Positions 27,462 through 37,737 are shown, counted from the stretch's first letter. The stretch: 64,000 nucleotides of DNA from Cupriavidus sp. D384 (GCF_001652915.1 NZ_BBQI01000088.1:1-64000); one strand, 5' to 3'. Translations and numbers: made by a program. The notes: generated from the sequence alone by a model not told the origin.

Positions 27462-29144
27462 ATGACAACGCCCCCCAAAACACCGCCCAAGCTGCCCCCG
27501 CAATCGCAAGACCCACCGCCTGGCGCCCCGCCCTTCGACCTGGCATCGCTGCTGACCATCGACGCCCGTGCGGCGCAGATCCGCCTTGGCGAATCGCGCA
27601 TGGTGCTGATGCATACCGAAGCGTTGAGCTACCTGCGCCGGGAGATTCTCGACACGCTGGGCATCGAGCGCGGCAAGGGCCTGCTGATCCGCATGGGCTA
27701 CGCGCAAGGCATGCGCGATGCCGAGATGGTCAAGCGCGAGCGCAAGGAAGAACTGGCCAGTTCGCCGCACGAGGCGTTCCTGTGGGGCCCGCAACTGCAT
27801 ATGCTCGAAGGCGTGACGCGCGTCGAGCCGGTGCGGCTGGAGGTAGACCGCGACACCGGCCACTTCTACGGCGAATTTCTCTGGAAGGATTCGTGGGAAG
27901 GCGAGGCGCCGTTCAACGAGGCGCTAAGCCGCGAGGAAGCCGGCTGCTGGGTGCAGCTGGGCTATGCGTCGGGCTATTCCAGCACCTTCATGGACCGCCT
28001 GGTCATCTACAAGGAGACCGAATGCGCGCGGCGCGGCGACGACCAGTGCCGCATCGTCGGCAAGCCTGCCGAGGAATGGGACGACGCCGAATACCTGAAG
28101 TACTTCGAGCCAGACTCGGTGATCAGCGACCTGCTCTCGCTGCAGCAGGAAGTCAGCACGCTGCGCGAAACGCTGTGCGGCGCCAACCAGGGCAACCTGA
28201 TCGGGCAGTCGCCGGCGTTCCGTGAAGCCTTCACCCTGCTTTCGGCCGCCGCGGACAGCCATATCACGGTGCTGCTGACCGGCGAAACCGGCGCCGGCAA
28301 GGAGATGTTCGCGCGCTGGCTGCATGACAATGGGCCGCGCGCCGAGCAGCCGTTCGTAGCCGTCAATTGCGCGGCGATTCCGCATGAACTGGTGGAATCC
28401 GAGCTGTTTGGCGTCGAGAAAGGCGCCTATACCGGCGCCCAGCAATCGCGGCCGGGCCGCTTCGAACGGGCTCACGGCGGCACGCTGTTCCTGGACGAGA
28501 TCGGGGACCTGCCCCCGGCAGCCCAGGTCAAGCTGCTGCGGGTGCTGCAGAACAACGAGGTGGAACGGCTGGGCAGCGTGGAAGCGCGCAAGGTCAACGT
28601 GCGGCTGATTGCCGCCACCAACGTGAACCTGGCGCAGGCCATCAAGCTGGGCCAGTTCCGCGCCGACCTGTTCTACCGGATCAGCACCTACCCGGTTGCC
28701 ATCCCGGCGCTGCGCGAACGCAAGGAAGACATTCCCGAGCTGGCCCAGGCTTTCATCACCCGCTGCAACGCACGCTACCAAAAGCAGGTGCGCGGCCTGA
28801 CCGGCCGGGCGCGCGACGCGCTGGTGCAATACCCGTGGCCCGGTAATATCCGTGAGCTGGAAAACATGATCGAACGCGGCGTGCTGCTGGCGCCGGCCAC
28901 CGGCATGATCGACGTGCCCCACCTGTTCGCCAGCCAGCAGATGGGCGCCGGATGCCCGGAAACCAGCGAGGACGCCGATGCGCTGATCGAAAAGCTGCTG
29001 AACCAGCAGGTGTCGCTGCCCCAGATCGAGGCCCGGCTGATGCAGCTGGCGATCACCACCACGCGCGGCAACCTGTCGTCGGCGGCGCGGATGCTCGGTA
29101 TTACGCGGCCGCAACTGGCGTACCGGCTCAAGAAGGACGGATAG
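27462..29144 (+). CDS. dmpR: Phenol-responsive sigma54 activator (DmpR/PoxR type)
   Basis: 560 residues in the order of the XylR/DmpR group: aromatic-sensing N-terminal domain (about 30-130) with a V4R segment ([18 protein letters not shown] near 185-205), linker, AAA+ domain (Walker A GETGAGK at 274-280; GAYTGA at 321-326, the Tyr variant of the sigma54-contacting GAFTGA loop; Walker [10 protein letters not shown]), and a Fis-type HTH at the end ([21 protein letters not shown]). Phenol binding should relieve repression of the ATPase. ATG 27462 has GGAG upstream. Divergent from the operon it should activate. Confidence 0.94.
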   Translation: MTTPPKTPPKLPPQSQDPPPGAPPFDLASLLTIDARAAQIRLGESRMVLMHTEALSYLRREILDTLGIERGKGLLIRMGYAQGMRDAEMVKRERKEELASSPHEAFLWGPQLHMLEGVTRVEPVRLEVDRDTGHFYGEFLWKDSWEGEAPFNEALSREEAGCWVQLGYASGYSSTFMDRLVIYKETECARRGDDQCRIVGKPAEEWDDAEYLKYFEPDSVISDLLSLQQEVSTLRETLCGANQGNLIGQSPAFREAFTLLSAAADSHITVLLTGETGAGKEMFARWLHDNGPRAEQPFVAVNCAAIPHELVESELFGVEKGAYTGAQQSRPGRFERAHGGTLFLDEIGDLPPAAQVKLLRVLQNNEVERLGSVEARKVNVRLIAATNVNLAQAIKLGQFRADLFYRISTYPVAIPALRERKEDIPELAQAFITRCNARYQKQVRGLTGRARDALVQYPWPGNIRELENMIERGVLLAPATGMIDVPHLFASQQMGAGCPETSEDADALIEKLLNQQVSLPQIEARLMQLAITTTRGNLSSAARMLGITRPQLAYRLKKDG

Positions 29145-29161
29145 GTGCTGGGCTTATTAAG

Positions 29162-29187
29162 GGTTATCACCTAGTTTTCATATAACC
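29162..29187. promoter_or_regulatory. Small inverted repeat before the GntR gene
   Basis: GGTTAT (29162-29167) and ATAACC (29182-29187) with a 14-base AT-rich centre, 24 bases before the regulator start. A possible autoregulatory operator; short, so weak evidence. Confidence 0.3.
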
Positions 29188-29210
29188 AGAAAAGCGTAAG
29201 GTGCTGGCCT

Positions 29211-29906
29211 ATGCAGACAAGGCCCATCACCCTGACCGAGCGCGTTATCCAGCAACTGCGCGGCGAAATTGCCGACGGGACGTTTCCCGTCGGTGCGCGG
29301 CTGCCTACCGGCAAGCAGCTGGCCGAACGCTACGGCGTCAGCGCGGCCGTGATCCGCGAGGTGACCGAGCACCTGCGGTCGCAAGGAATGATCGAAAGCC
29401 GCCAGGGCCTGGGCAGCACCGTGCGGTCCCGTGTCAGCGACAGTGGATTCCGGCTGGCCGGCAGTGCCGATGCCACCGACCTGGCCGCGATTTTCGAACT
29501 GCGGATCGACCTGGAAAGCGCGGCGGCCGCCATGGCGGCCCGGCATCGCACCGAAGCCGACGTGACACGCATGTCCGCCCTGCTCGATGCCATAGCCGCC
29601 CGGATCGACGATCCCGACCACGGCGTGGAGCCCGACATCCAGTTCCACATCGCCATTGCCACGGCCACGCACAACCCGTATTACCTGCAGTTGCTGCAGT
29701 ACATGAACCTGCAATTGCACCAGGCCGTGCGCACTGCACGCGTCAATTCCAGCCGCCAGCCTGGGCTGCCCGCGCGTGTGCATGCCGAACACGTGGCGAT
29801 CTTCGATGCCATCCGTGCGCGCGACGCCGAACTGGCCCGCCTGCGTGCCACCGAACACCTGCGCAACGCCGCTGGCCGCCTGGGCCTGCCGCTGCGCCAG
29901 TCGTAA
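29211..29906 (+). CDS. GntR-family (FadR-type) regulator
   Basis: 231 residues. N-terminal winged helix typical of GntR (VIQQLRGEIADGTFPVGARLPTGKQLAERYGVSAAVIREVTEHLRSQGMIESRQGLG) and an all-helical FCD domain with the metal/ligand residues D...H...H (DIQFHIAIATATHN, HAEHVAIFDAI). It likely senses a small organic acid. AAGGTG precedes the ATG. The dehydrogenase gene follows after 42 bases on the same strand and is the probable target. Confidence 0.92.
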   Translation: MQTRPITLTERVIQQLRGEIADGTFPVGARLPTGKQLAERYGVSAAVIREVTEHLRSQGMIESRQGLGSTVRSRVSDSGFRLAGSADATDLAAIFELRIDLESAAAAMAARHRTEADVTRMSALLDAIAARIDDPDHGVEPDIQFHIAIATATHNPYYLQLLQYMNLQLHQAVRTARVNSSRQPGLPARVHAEHVAIFDAIRARDAELARLRATEHLRNAAGRLGLPLRQS

Positions 29907-29948
29907 ATCCGCCAAATCCACTGAATTCCTCGATTTCCGAAGCCGATC

Positions 29949-31361
29949 ATGTCCGATATTGCATTCGCCCAACGCCTGACCGAAGCCCTTGGCCCAGAGG
30001 TGGTTGCCACCGCGCCCGATGACGTGGCGCCCTGGCTGTCCGACTGGCGCGGGCTCTACAAGGGCCACGCGCAGGCCGTAGTGCGGCCGCGTACCACCGC
30101 CCAGGTGGCGCAGGCGCTGGCGCTGTGCCAGCAGTCAGGCGTGCCCGTGGTGCCGCGCGGCGGCAATACCGGGCTGTGCGGCGGCGCTGCGCCAGGCAAC
30201 AGTCCGGCCAACGTGGTGATCAGCCTCGACCGCATGGACAAGATCCGCTCGATCGACACCATCGCCAACACGATGGTGGCCGAGGCGGGCTGCATCCTGG
30301 GCAACCTGCGCCGCGCCGCCGAGGAAAACGACCGCCTGTTCCCGCTATCGCTGGCGGCCGAGGATTCGTGCCAGATTGGCGGCAACCTGGCCACCAACGC
30401 CGGCGGCGTGAACGTGGTGCGCTACGGCATGACGCGCGAACTGGTGCTGGGCGTGGAAGCGGTGCTGCCCAACGGCGAGATCTTTCATGGCCTGCGCACG
30501 CTGCGCAAGGACAACACCGGCTACGACCTCAAGCAACTGCTGATCGGATCGGAAGGCACGCTTGGCATCATCACGGCCGCCGCGCTGCGCCTGTCGCCGC
30601 GCGCCGACTCGCGCGCGGTGGTGCTGGCCGCCGTGGAATCGTCCGCGCAGGCGCTGGAGCTGTATTCGCTGCTGTTCGCCCGTTGCGGCGCCCGGCTGCA
30701 GGCCTACGAGTTCTTTACCGGTGCCTGCCTGGACCTGGTGCTGACCCATGCCGAAAACGTGCAGGCACCGTTTGCCGAGCGCCATCCAGCCTATGTCCTG
30801 CTGGAAATTGCCGATACGGCGTCCGAGGATGTGCTGAACGCATTGCTGGAATCGGTCATCGGCGAAGCGCTGGAACGGGGCCTGTGTCTTGACGCCGCCG
30901 TATCGGCATCGCTGGCGCAACTGCAGGGCCTGTGGCGCCTGCGCGAAGAAATCTCCGAGGCGCAGCGCGCCGACGGCCTGCACCTGAAGCACGACGTGTC
31001 GCTGCCGATCGAGAGCATCCCGGCGTTCATGGCGTCGATGGAGGCCCGCCTGGTCGCCCGCCACCCGGGCATCCGGCCGTTCATCTTCGGCCATTTCGGT
31101 GACGGCAACCTGCATTACAACCTGTCGCGCCCGCTGGGCGCCGACCCGAAATGGGCGCTCGGCGACGGCAAGGCCGTCAGCGACGAGGTGATGGAGGAAG
31201 TCGCGCGCTACAACGGCAGCATCAGCGCCGAACACGGTATCGGCCAGCTCAAGCGCGACGCGTTCCTGGCCCTGAAAGATCCGCTGGAACTGCGGCTGAT
31301 GCGCGCCATCAAGCAGGTGTTCGACCCCAGCGGCATCATGAACCCGGGCAAGCTGCTGTAA
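29949..31361 (+). CDS. FAD-linked 2-hydroxyacid dehydrogenase/oxidase
   Basis: 470 residues of the vanillyl-alcohol-oxidase/GlcD superfamily: FAD-binding PCMH domain (VRPRTTAQVAQALALCQQSGVPVVPRGGNTGLCGG, QIGGNLATNAGGVNVVRYG, GYDLKQLLIGSEGTLGIIT) and the C-terminal FAD-oxidase_C domain with FGHFGDGNLHYN and ISAEHGIGQLKRD. Known members oxidise D-lactate, D-2-hydroxyglutarate or glycolate. The GntR gene just upstream suggests substrate-controlled expression; the substrate cannot be told from sequence. Confidence 0.9.
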   Translation: MSDIAFAQRLTEALGPEVVATAPDDVAPWLSDWRGLYKGHAQAVVRPRTTAQVAQALALCQQSGVPVVPRGGNTGLCGGAAPGNSPANVVISLDRMDKIRSIDTIANTMVAEAGCILGNLRRAAEENDRLFPLSLAAEDSCQIGGNLATNAGGVNVVRYGMTRELVLGVEAVLPNGEIFHGLRTLRKDNTGYDLKQLLIGSEGTLGIITAAALRLSPRADSRAVVLAAVESSAQALELYSLLFARCGARLQAYEFFTGACLDLVLTHAENVQAPFAERHPAYVLLEIADTASEDVLNALLESVIGEALERGLCLDAAVSASLAQLQGLWRLREEISEAQRADGLHLKHDVSLPIESIPAFMASMEARLVARHPGIRPFIFGHFGDGNLHYNLSRPLGADPKWALGDGKAVSDEVMEEVARYNGSISAEHGIGQLKRDAFLALKDPLELRLMRAIKQVFDPSGIMNPGKLL

Positions 31362-31458
31362 CGGCTTCCGGTGGACGTGCTTTCAGGCGCTTTCCGGCCT
31401 TGCACAGTCGCTATACTGGGAGCCTTTTTCTGCATACCGCAACGAAACGGTTCCCAAA

Positions 31459-32667
31459 TTGGCTGATCAAGACCTGAGCAAGCTGAAAATCGACCGCAGT
31501 GCCATGGCACCCGCGCCGCGCCGGCGCCGCCGCTGGGTGCGTTACGCGATCATCGCGGCGATCCTGCTGGTGGTTATCGGCGTTGGGGCGCGGCTGGCAG
31601 GCCCGCAGCCCGTGGAAACCACCACGATCACGGCGGCCTACCCGTCCCAGAACTACACGCTGCTGAACGCCACCGGCTACGTGGTGCCGCAGCGCAAGGC
31701 CGCCGTGGCCTCGAAGGCCCAGGGCCGGCTGGAATGGCTGGGCGTGCTGGAAGGCTCGCGCGTGAAGAAAGACGAGATCATCGCCCGCGTGGAAAGCCGC
31801 GACGTGGAAGCTTCGGCCGCCCAGGCCCGCGCGCAGGTGCAGGTGGCAGAGGCCAACCTGCAGTTGCAGCAGGCCGAACTGCGCGATGCCGAGGTCAACC
31901 TGAAGCGATCTGAGATGCTGCTGGAACCGAAGGCCATCTCCAGGCAGCAGTACGACGCCGACCTGGCGCGCTACAACAAGGCGCGTGCCTCCATCAACAA
32001 TTCGCAGGCGTCGATCACGTCGGCCAAGGCCAACGCCCGGGCAGCCGAGGTGGCGGTCGAGCAGACCGTGATCCGCGCTCCGTTCGACGGCGTGGTGCTG
32101 ATCAAGCACGCCAACGTTGGTGACAACATCACGCCGTTTTCGGCCGCCGCCGACACCAAGGGCGCCATCGTGACGATTGCCGACATGGATACGCTCGAAG
32201 TGGAAGCGGACGTCGCCGAATCGAATATCGCCAGGATCACGGTGGAACAACCGTGCGAGATCCTGCTCGATGCGCTGCCCAACCTGCGCATGGCCGGGCG
32301 CGTGTCGCGCATCGTGCCGACCGTGGACCGGTCCAAGGCCACGGTGCTGGTCAAGATCCGCTTTGTCGACCGCGACCAGCGCGTGCTGCCCGACATGAGC
32401 GCCAAGATCGCCTTCCTGTCCAAGCCGGTGCCGCCCGAAGACAACAAGCCGCTGACGGCCGTGCAGCCGTCGGCGGTGGTGGACCGCGACGGCAAGCCCG
32501 TGGTGTTCGTGGTGGCCGATGGCAAGGTCAGGCAGATACCTGTCACCCGGGGCGCGAAAGTTGGCGAACTGCTGGCCGTGCAGGGCGTAAAGCCGGGCGA
32601 GACCGTGGTGCTGGCCCCGGCCGACAAGCTGTCGGACGGCGCTCGCGTCACGGTCACCAAGAAGTAA
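31459..32667 (+). CDS. HlyD/MacA-type periplasmic adaptor of ABC exporter
   Basis: 402 residues. A cytosolic basic N-terminus, one membrane anchor (residues about 28-48), a lipoyl half (GYVVPQRKAAVASKAQGRLEW...GSRVKKDEIIARVE), a coiled-coil hairpin (about 115-195), the second lipoyl half (VIRAPFDGVVLIK) and a beta barrel. The chosen start is TTG at 31459, which keeps the LSKLKIDRS segment in front of the anchor; ATG 31504 is an alternative. A TATACT -10-like element lies at 31412-31417. Overlaps no gene and is three bases from the ATPase gene. Confidence 0.87.
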   Translation: MADQDLSKLKIDRSAMAPAPRRRRRWVRYAIIAAILLVVIGVGARLAGPQPVETTTITAAYPSQNYTLLNATGYVVPQRKAAVASKAQGRLEWLGVLEGSRVKKDEIIARVESRDVEASAAQARAQVQVAEANLQLQQAELRDAEVNLKRSEMLLEPKAISRQQYDADLARYNKARASINNSQASITSAKANARAAEVAVEQTVIRAPFDGVVLIKHANVGDNITPFSAAADTKGAIVTIADMDTLEVEADVAESNIARITVEQPCEILLDALPNLRMAGRVSRIVPTVDRSKATVLVKIRFVDRDQRVLPDMSAKIAFLSKPVPPEDNKPLTAVQPSAVVDRDGKPVVFVVADGKVRQIPVTRGAKVGELLAVQGVKPGETVVLAPADKLSDGARVTVTKK

Positions 32668-32670
32668 GAC

Positions 32671-33417
32671 ATGTCCGCCCCGCTCGACCCTTCCACGCCC
32701 TCCGCCCCGGTCACGCCGCCGGCCCCGCTGGTCTCGATCCGCCACCTGGCCAAGTCGTACCAGCGCGGCGCGCAGATCGTGCCGGTGCTGTCCGATATCT
32801 CGCTCGACATCGCGGCGGGCGACTTTATCGCGCTGATGGGGCCGTCCGGCTCCGGCAAGAGCACGCTGCTGAACCTGATTGCCGGTATCGACCGCCCCGA
32901 TAGCGGCGAACTGCTGGTGGGCGGCGTCGATATCTCGGAACTGCCCGAGGCCTCGCTGGCTGACTGGCGCGCCGCGCACGTTGGCTTTATCTTCCAGTTC
33001 TACAACCTCATGCCGGTGCTGACCGCCTACGAGAACGTGGAACTGCCATTGATGCTGACGCGGCTGAGCCGCGCCGAGCGGCGCGAGCGCGTGGAGATGG
33101 TGCTGGGCATGGTGGGCCTGTCCGATCGCATGGACCACTATCCCACCGAGCTGTCCGGCGGCCAGCAGCAGCGCGTGGCGATTGCCCGCGCGCTGATTAC
33201 CGATCCGACGCTGATCGTGGCCGACGAACCGACTGGCGACCTGGATCGTAATTCGGCCACAGACATCCTGGCGATGCTGCAACGGCTCAATACCGACCTG
33301 GGCAAGACCATCATCATGGTCACGCACGACGCCCATGCCGCCGAAGCCGCCAAGTCTCTGGTTCATCTGGAAAAAGGCGAACTGCTCCAGGGCGAGCAGC
33401 GCGGCCGGGAAGCGTAG
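32671..33417 (+). CDS. ABC transporter ATP-binding protein (MacB/LolD type)
   Basis: 248 residues. Walker [11 protein letters not shown]-loop [21 protein letters not shown], signature [15 protein letters not shown], Walker [13 protein letters not shown] and H-loop VTHD are all in place. The [16 protein letters not shown] segment is typical of the LolD/MacB/FtsE branch, which powers mechanotransmission rather than solute passage. Encoded directly after the adaptor and three bases before the first permease. Confidence 0.94.
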   Translation: MSAPLDPSTPSAPVTPPAPLVSIRHLAKSYQRGAQIVPVLSDISLDIAAGDFIALMGPSGSGKSTLLNLIAGIDRPDSGELLVGGVDISELPEASLADWRAAHVGFIFQFYNLMPVLTAYENVELPLMLTRLSRAERRERVEMVLGMVGLSDRMDHYPTELSGGQQQRVAIARALITDPTLIVADEPTGDLDRNSATDILAMLQRLNTDLGKTIIMVTHDAHAAEAAKSLVHLEKGELLQGEQRGREA

Positions 33418-33420
33418 CCC

Positions 33421-34575
33421 ATGTTCCTGCCCAAGCTGATCGCCCGCAACGCCATGCGCCACAAGCTGCGCACCGCGCTGACGGTGCTCGGCCTGGTGAT
33501 CGCGGTGCTGGCCTACGGGCTGCTGCAGACCGTGGTCGATGCCTGGTACGCGGGCGCGTCGGCGGCGTCCAACGCGCGGCTGGTCACCCGCAACGCCATC
33601 TCGCTGACCTTTGCGCTGCCGCTGAACTACGAATACCGGATCAAGGGCGTCGATGGGGTGACGCAGGTGGCACGCTCGAACTGGTTCGGCGGCGTCTACC
33701 GCGACCCCAAGAACTTCTTCGCCCAGTTTGCCGTCTCGGACAATTACCTCGACCTGTATCCCGAGTTCATCGTCCCGCCCGAGCAGCGGGCCGACTACCA
33801 GCGCGACCGCCGCGGTGCGCTGGTGGGCCGGCAACTGGCCGACCTGTACGGATTCAAGATTGGCGACGTCATCCCGATCAAGGGCACGATCTACGCCGGC
33901 ACCTGGGATTTCGTGGTACGCGGCATCATGGACGGCCGCGACGAAAGCACGATCACGCGCCAGATGGTGTTCCACTGGGATTACCTGAACGAAACGGTGC
34001 GCAAGAAGAATCCCAGGCAGGCCGACCAGGTGGGCGTGTTTATTCTGGGCGTCGATAACCCGGACAATGCCGCCGCGATCTCGCGCGCGGTGGACAACGT
34101 GTTCAAGAATTCCCTGGCCGAGACCCTGACCGAGACCGAACAGGCTTTCCAGCTTGGCTTTGTGGCGATGTCCAACCAGATCATCGCGGCCATTCGCGTG
34201 GTGTCGTATGTGGTGATCGTCATCGTGATGGCCGTGATGGCCAACGCCATGGCGATGAGCGCGCGCGAGCGCATCACCGAATACGCCACGCTGAAGGCGC
34301 TGGGCTTCGGCCCTGGCTTCCTGTCATTGCTCGTTTTTGGCGAATCGATGATCATCAGCGCGTTTGGCGGCGCGCTGGGCATGTTACTGACACCACCGGC
34401 GGCCCGCTTCTTCAAGCAGGCCGTGGGCGGGGTGTTTCCGGTATTCACCGTGTCGCACGAGACCATGGCGATGCAGGCTGGCTGTGCGCTGGTGGTTGGC
34501 GTGGCCGCCGCCATCGTGCCGGCGGTGCAGGCCGCCCGGGTGCGGATCGTCGAAGGCCTGCGGGCCATTGGCTGA
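33421..34575 (+). CDS. FtsX-type ABC permease, first copy
   Basis: 384 residues with one N-terminal helix, a large periplasmic MacB-PCD-like domain (about 45-250) and three C-terminal helices containing the FtsX motif region (ARERITEYATLKALGFGPGFLSLLVFGESMIIS). Four helices in total, as in MacB/LolC/LolE. Paired with the second permease rather than forming a homodimer with a fused ATPase. Confidence 0.9.
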   Translation: MFLPKLIARNAMRHKLRTALTVLGLVIAVLAYGLLQTVVDAWYAGASAASNARLVTRNAISLTFALPLNYEYRIKGVDGVTQVARSNWFGGVYRDPKNFFAQFAVSDNYLDLYPEFIVPPEQRADYQRDRRGALVGRQLADLYGFKIGDVIPIKGTIYAGTWDFVVRGIMDGRDESTITRQMVFHWDYLNETVRKKNPRQADQVGVFILGVDNPDNAAAISRAVDNVFKNSLAETLTETEQAFQLGFVAMSNQIIAAIRVVSYVVIVIVMAVMANAMAMSARERITEYATLKALGFGPGFLSLLVFGESMIISAFGGALGMLLTPPAARFFKQAVGGVFPVFTVSHETMAMQAGCALVVGVAAAIVPAVQAARVRIVEGLRAIG

Positions 34576-34590
34576 CGGGAACGCGCGCAG

Positions 34591-35757
34591 ATGGTCATTC
34601 CGCTCCACTACATCGCCCGCAACGTCTGGGCCCGGCGCCTGACCACGGCGCTGACGGCCGGCGGCCTGGCGCTGGTGGTCTTCGTGTTCGCGACGATGCT
34701 GATGCTCGATGCGGGCCTGAAGCAGACGCTGGTGACCACGGGCGAGCGCGACAACGTGGTGGTGATCCGCAAAGGTGCCGAGACCGAGATCCAGAGCGCC
34801 ATCTCGCGCGACCAGGCGGCCGCGCTGGAGATGTATCCGTCCATCGCCATGACGCCAGAGGGCCGCCCGATGGCCTCGCGCGAAGCGGTGGTGCTGATCT
34901 CGCTGACCAAGACCGGCTACACCACGCCGTCGAACGTGGTGATCCGGGGCGTATCGCCGCTGGGCGTGTCGCTGCGGCCGCAGGTGCGGCTGACCGAGGG
35001 GCGCGTGTTCAAGCCGGGATCATCGGAAATCATCGTCGGCAGCAGCCTTGCCAAGGGGTACGGCAACGTGCGCATTGGCGATCACCTGCGCTTTGCGCAG
35101 CGCGACTGGACCGTGGTGGGTCATTTCGATGCCGGCGGCAGCGGTTTCGATTCCGAGATCTGGGGCGACGTGGACCAGCTCATGCAGTCGTTCCGGCGCA
35201 CCAGCTATTCGTCGATGGTGCTGCGGCTGGCGAATACCGACGCCTTCGACAAATTCCGCACCGATATCGACGTCGACCCGCGCCTGGCGAACGAAGCCAA
35301 GCGCGAACAGCAGTTCTACAGCGACCAGTCCAAGGCGCTGTCGGCCTTTATCAATATCCTGGGCCTGACGCTGACGACCATCTTCTCGGTGGCGGCCATG
35401 ATTGGCGCCATGATCACGATGTACGCGTCGGTGGCCAACCGCGTGGGCGAGATCGGCACGCTGCGCGCGCTGGGCTTCCAGCGCACCAACGTGCTGATGG
35501 CGTTTCTGATCGAAGCCGTGCTGCTGGGGCTGGTGGGCGGCATTGCCGGCCTGCTCTGCGCGTCGCTGATGCAGTTCGCATCGTTCTCCACCACGAACTT
35601 CCAGACCTTTGCCGACCTGTCGTTCCGCTTTTTGCTGACACCGGCCATCATCGTCAAGACGCTGCTGTTCTCGATGGCGATGGGCCTGATCGGCGGGTTC
35701 CTGCCGGCGCTGCGCGCGTCACGGCTCAATATCGTGGATGCGCTGCGGGCACGGTAA
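34591..35757 (+). CDS. FtsX-type ABC permease, second copy
   Basis: 388 residues, same four-helix plan with a periplasmic domain; C-terminal signature NRVGEIGTLRALGFQRTNVLMAFLIEAVLLGLVGG. Fifteen bases after the first copy. It is clearly related to but diverged from that gene, so the exporter is probably a heterodimer of permeases with a dimer of the shared ATPase. Convergent with the YihY gene, 33 bases apart. Confidence 0.9.
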   Translation: MVIPLHYIARNVWARRLTTALTAGGLALVVFVFATMLMLDAGLKQTLVTTGERDNVVVIRKGAETEIQSAISRDQAAALEMYPSIAMTPEGRPMASREAVVLISLTKTGYTTPSNVVIRGVSPLGVSLRPQVRLTEGRVFKPGSSEIIVGSSLAKGYGNVRIGDHLRFAQRDWTVVGHFDAGGSGFDSEIWGDVDQLMQSFRRTSYSSMVLRLANTDAFDKFRTDIDVDPRLANEAKREQQFYSDQSKALSAFINILGLTLTTIFSVAAMIGAMITMYASVANRVGEIGTLRALGFQRTNVLMAFLIEAVLLGLVGGIAGLLCASLMQFASFSTTNFQTFADLSFRFLLTPAIIVKTLLFSMAMGLIGGFLPALRASRLNIVDALRAR

Positions 35758-35790
35758 AGACGCGGGAAACGGCATCGGAGCCGATGACCA

Positions 35791-36720
35791 TCAGGGCGGT
35801 GCCTGGTCCCGCCGCGTGGGCGCCTGCCCTTCGTGCACGGCCGGCTGCCTGCGCAGCGACCCGAAGCGGTTGGCATAGAGCCACGTGAATTCCGCCCCCA
35901 GCAGAAAGATCTGCGCCGAGTAGTACACCCAGACCAGCACCACCACCAGCGATCCGGCCGCACCGTAGCCGGTGGCGATGCCCGTCTTCCCGATATACAG
36001 CCCGATCAGCAGCTTGCCCACCGTGAACAGCACCGACGTGACCACGGCGCCCAGCCATACGTCCGGCCACCGTACAGCGGCGTGCGGCATGATCTTGTAG
36101 ATCATCGCGAAGACCACCGTGACCAGCACAAAGCTCAGGCCCATGTCGAGCAGGTGGCCCAGCACCTCGCCCTCGCCCAGCATGGGCGACCAGTACCGCC
36201 CAATGGCGGCCAGCGCGGCGCTGGCGACAAGCGAGACGATCAGCAGAAAGCCGATGCCCAGGATCATGCCGAACGACAGCACGCGCGCGCGCAGCAGTTC
36301 CCAGACGCCCGACGGCTTCTTGCGCTCAGGCACGCGCCAGATGCGGTCCAGCGCGTCCTGCAACTCGGCAAAGACCGTGGTGGCGCCCACGAACAGGGTG
36401 ACGGTACTGAGCACCGCCGTGAGCGACCCCTTGGCAGGCGAACTGAGCGAGATCAGCATGCTTTCGATGGCCTTGGCGCCCTCCACGCCCACCAGGCCGC
36501 CGATCTGCTCGACCACCGCGCCGCGCGCTGCTTCGTCGCCATACACCAGCCCTGCAATGGCGATCACGATCAGCAGCAGCGGCGCCACAGAAAACACCGT
36601 GTAGTACGCGAGCGCGGCGCCCATGCTGGGCGCATAGTCGTCCAGCCAGGCTGACACCGTATCGCGCAGCAATCGCGCAAAACTCCGAACCGATCGTTTT
36701 TCCGCCACCACTGGCTGCAT
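35791..36720 (-). CDS. YihY/BrkB-family inner-membrane protein
   Basis: 309 residues with six hydrophobic helices and the family hallmarks: ASMGAALAYYTVFSVAPLLLIVIA near the start, FAELQDALDRIWRVPERKK, and VVLVWVYYSAQIFLLGAEFTWLYANRFG at the end. Often mis-annotated as ribonuclease BN; true function unclear, possibly transport. GGGAG precedes ATG 36720; an ATG five codons upstream is possible. Confidence 0.9.
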   Translation of the reverse strand: MQPVVAEKRSVRSFARLLRDTVSAWLDDYAPSMGAALAYYTVFSVAPLLLIVIAIAGLVYGDEAARGAVVEQIGGLVGVEGAKAIESMLISLSSPAKGSLTAVLSTVTLFVGATTVFAELQDALDRIWRVPERKKPSGVWELLRARVLSFGMILGIGFLLIVSLVASAALAAIGRYWSPMLGEGEVLGHLLDMGLSFVLVTVVFAMIYKIMPHAAVRWPDVWLGAVVTSVLFTVGKLLIGLYIGKTGIATGYGAAGSLVVVLVWVYYSAQIFLLGAEFTWLYANRFGSLRRQPAVHEGQAPTRRDQAPP

Positions 36721-36814
36721 CGTCAGGACTCCCATGCGGCATCTGACTGAAGCCTAGTGGCTGGTAGCCTCGGCAGCTATCGGTCGGGGTCTGACAGGCC
36801 GGCCCGCCCTTACT

Positions 36815-36838
36815 CCCACGCCTACCCCCACGCCTACC
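36815..36838. repeat. Two direct 12-bp repeats after the LysR stop
   Basis: CCCACGCCTACC occurs twice head to tail (36815-36826, 36827-36838), with a degenerate third copy reaching the LysR stop codon. Pyrimidine-biased on this strand; no function seen. Confidence 0.75.
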
Positions 36839-36846
36839 CTCCGCCC

Positions 36847-37737
36847 CTACCCCATTACCTCCTCGCAAACCTCCAGCCACGCCCGGGCCGCGTGTGACAG
36901 GTAGCGTCCCGGCGACCAGATGTGGGCCAGGGCCCAGTCCATGGTCGGTTCGGTCAGACGGGCCACGGCGAGCTTGTCGCGCGTTTCCAGGCGCTTGAGC
37001 AGCGGTTCGGGCAGGAAGGTGGTGCCCAGTCCTGCGGCGGCCATCGACGCCAAAAAATCCCAGTGGCCGCTTTGCGCCACGACATGCGGTTCGATGCGCG
37101 CTTCCAGAAAGGCCTGCCGCAGCTTGCGCGTCAGCGAGAATTCGTCGGTCAGCATGACCAGCGGTTCTTCGCGCAGCGCCTCCAGCGTCACCGTGCGGCC
37201 GCTGGCCCACGCGGCACGATGCGGCCCGACCGCCCAGATTGGATATTTTGCGAACTGCCGCGTTTCCAGCGCCAGGCCCGTATCGCCGGGCAGCACCGTG
37301 GCGCCCACTTCAAGTTCGCCATTCGCCACTTGTTGCTCCACCACCTGCCCGCCGTGCTCGGACAGCGTCAGCTGCAGGTTGGGATATCGCTTGCGAAAGG
37401 CGCTGACGGCAGGCGAGAAGAACAGGTTGACCATGGGCGGGATGCCCACCGTCAGCTGGCCGCGCCCCAGCGATGACAGATCCGCCACTTCCAGTGTCAG
37501 CCGGTGTACCACGCCCAGCGCCTCCTGGCCCCGGTCGTACACCACCCGGCCCACGTCGGTCAGCCGCACCGACTTGCCTTCGCGGATCAGCAGCGGCTGG
37601 CCGATCTCGTCTTCCAGCTGCCTGACCATCTTGCTGATGGTCGATTGCGTGACGTAGAGCGACGATGCCGCCTGCGTAAAGCTTTTCAGGCGCGCGGTCT
37701 CGACGAAGTAGCGCAACGCCCGGATGTCGATCGGCAT
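36847..37737 (-). CDS. LysR-family regulator
   Basis: 296 residues. N-terminal HTH (LRYFVETARLKSFTQAASSLYVTQSTISKMVRQLEDEIGQPLLIREG) and a two-lobed effector domain with the typical GQLTVGIPP entry. Similar in plan to regulators of aromatic-acid use (CatR/CynR/AaeR-like). Divergent from the FUSC gene, 125 bases between starts, hence the likely regulator of that efflux gene. Confidence 0.92.
   Translation of the reverse strand: MPIDIRALRYFVETARLKSFTQAASSLYVTQSTISKMVRQLEDEIGQPLLIREGKSVRLTDVGRVVYDRGQEALGVVHRLTLEVADLSSLGRGQLTVGIPPMVNLFFSPAVSAFRKRYPNLQLTLSEHGGQVVEQQVANGELEVGATVLPGDTGLALETRQFAKYPIWAVGPHRAAWASGRTVTLEALREEPLVMLTDEFSLTRKLRQAFLEARIEPHVVAQSGHWDFLASMAAAGLGTTFLPEPLLKRLETRDKLAVARLTEPTMDWALAHIWSPGRYLSHAARAWLEVCEEVMG

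Noticed and set aside
31411..33975. An 854-codon minus-strand frame over the ABC exporter genes
   Set aside because: Covers three genes with intact motifs; composition is that of antisense reading.
36815..36838. Direct repeats after the LysR gene as a mobile-element end
   Set aside because: No inverted termini or transposase; a simple C-rich tandem repeat.
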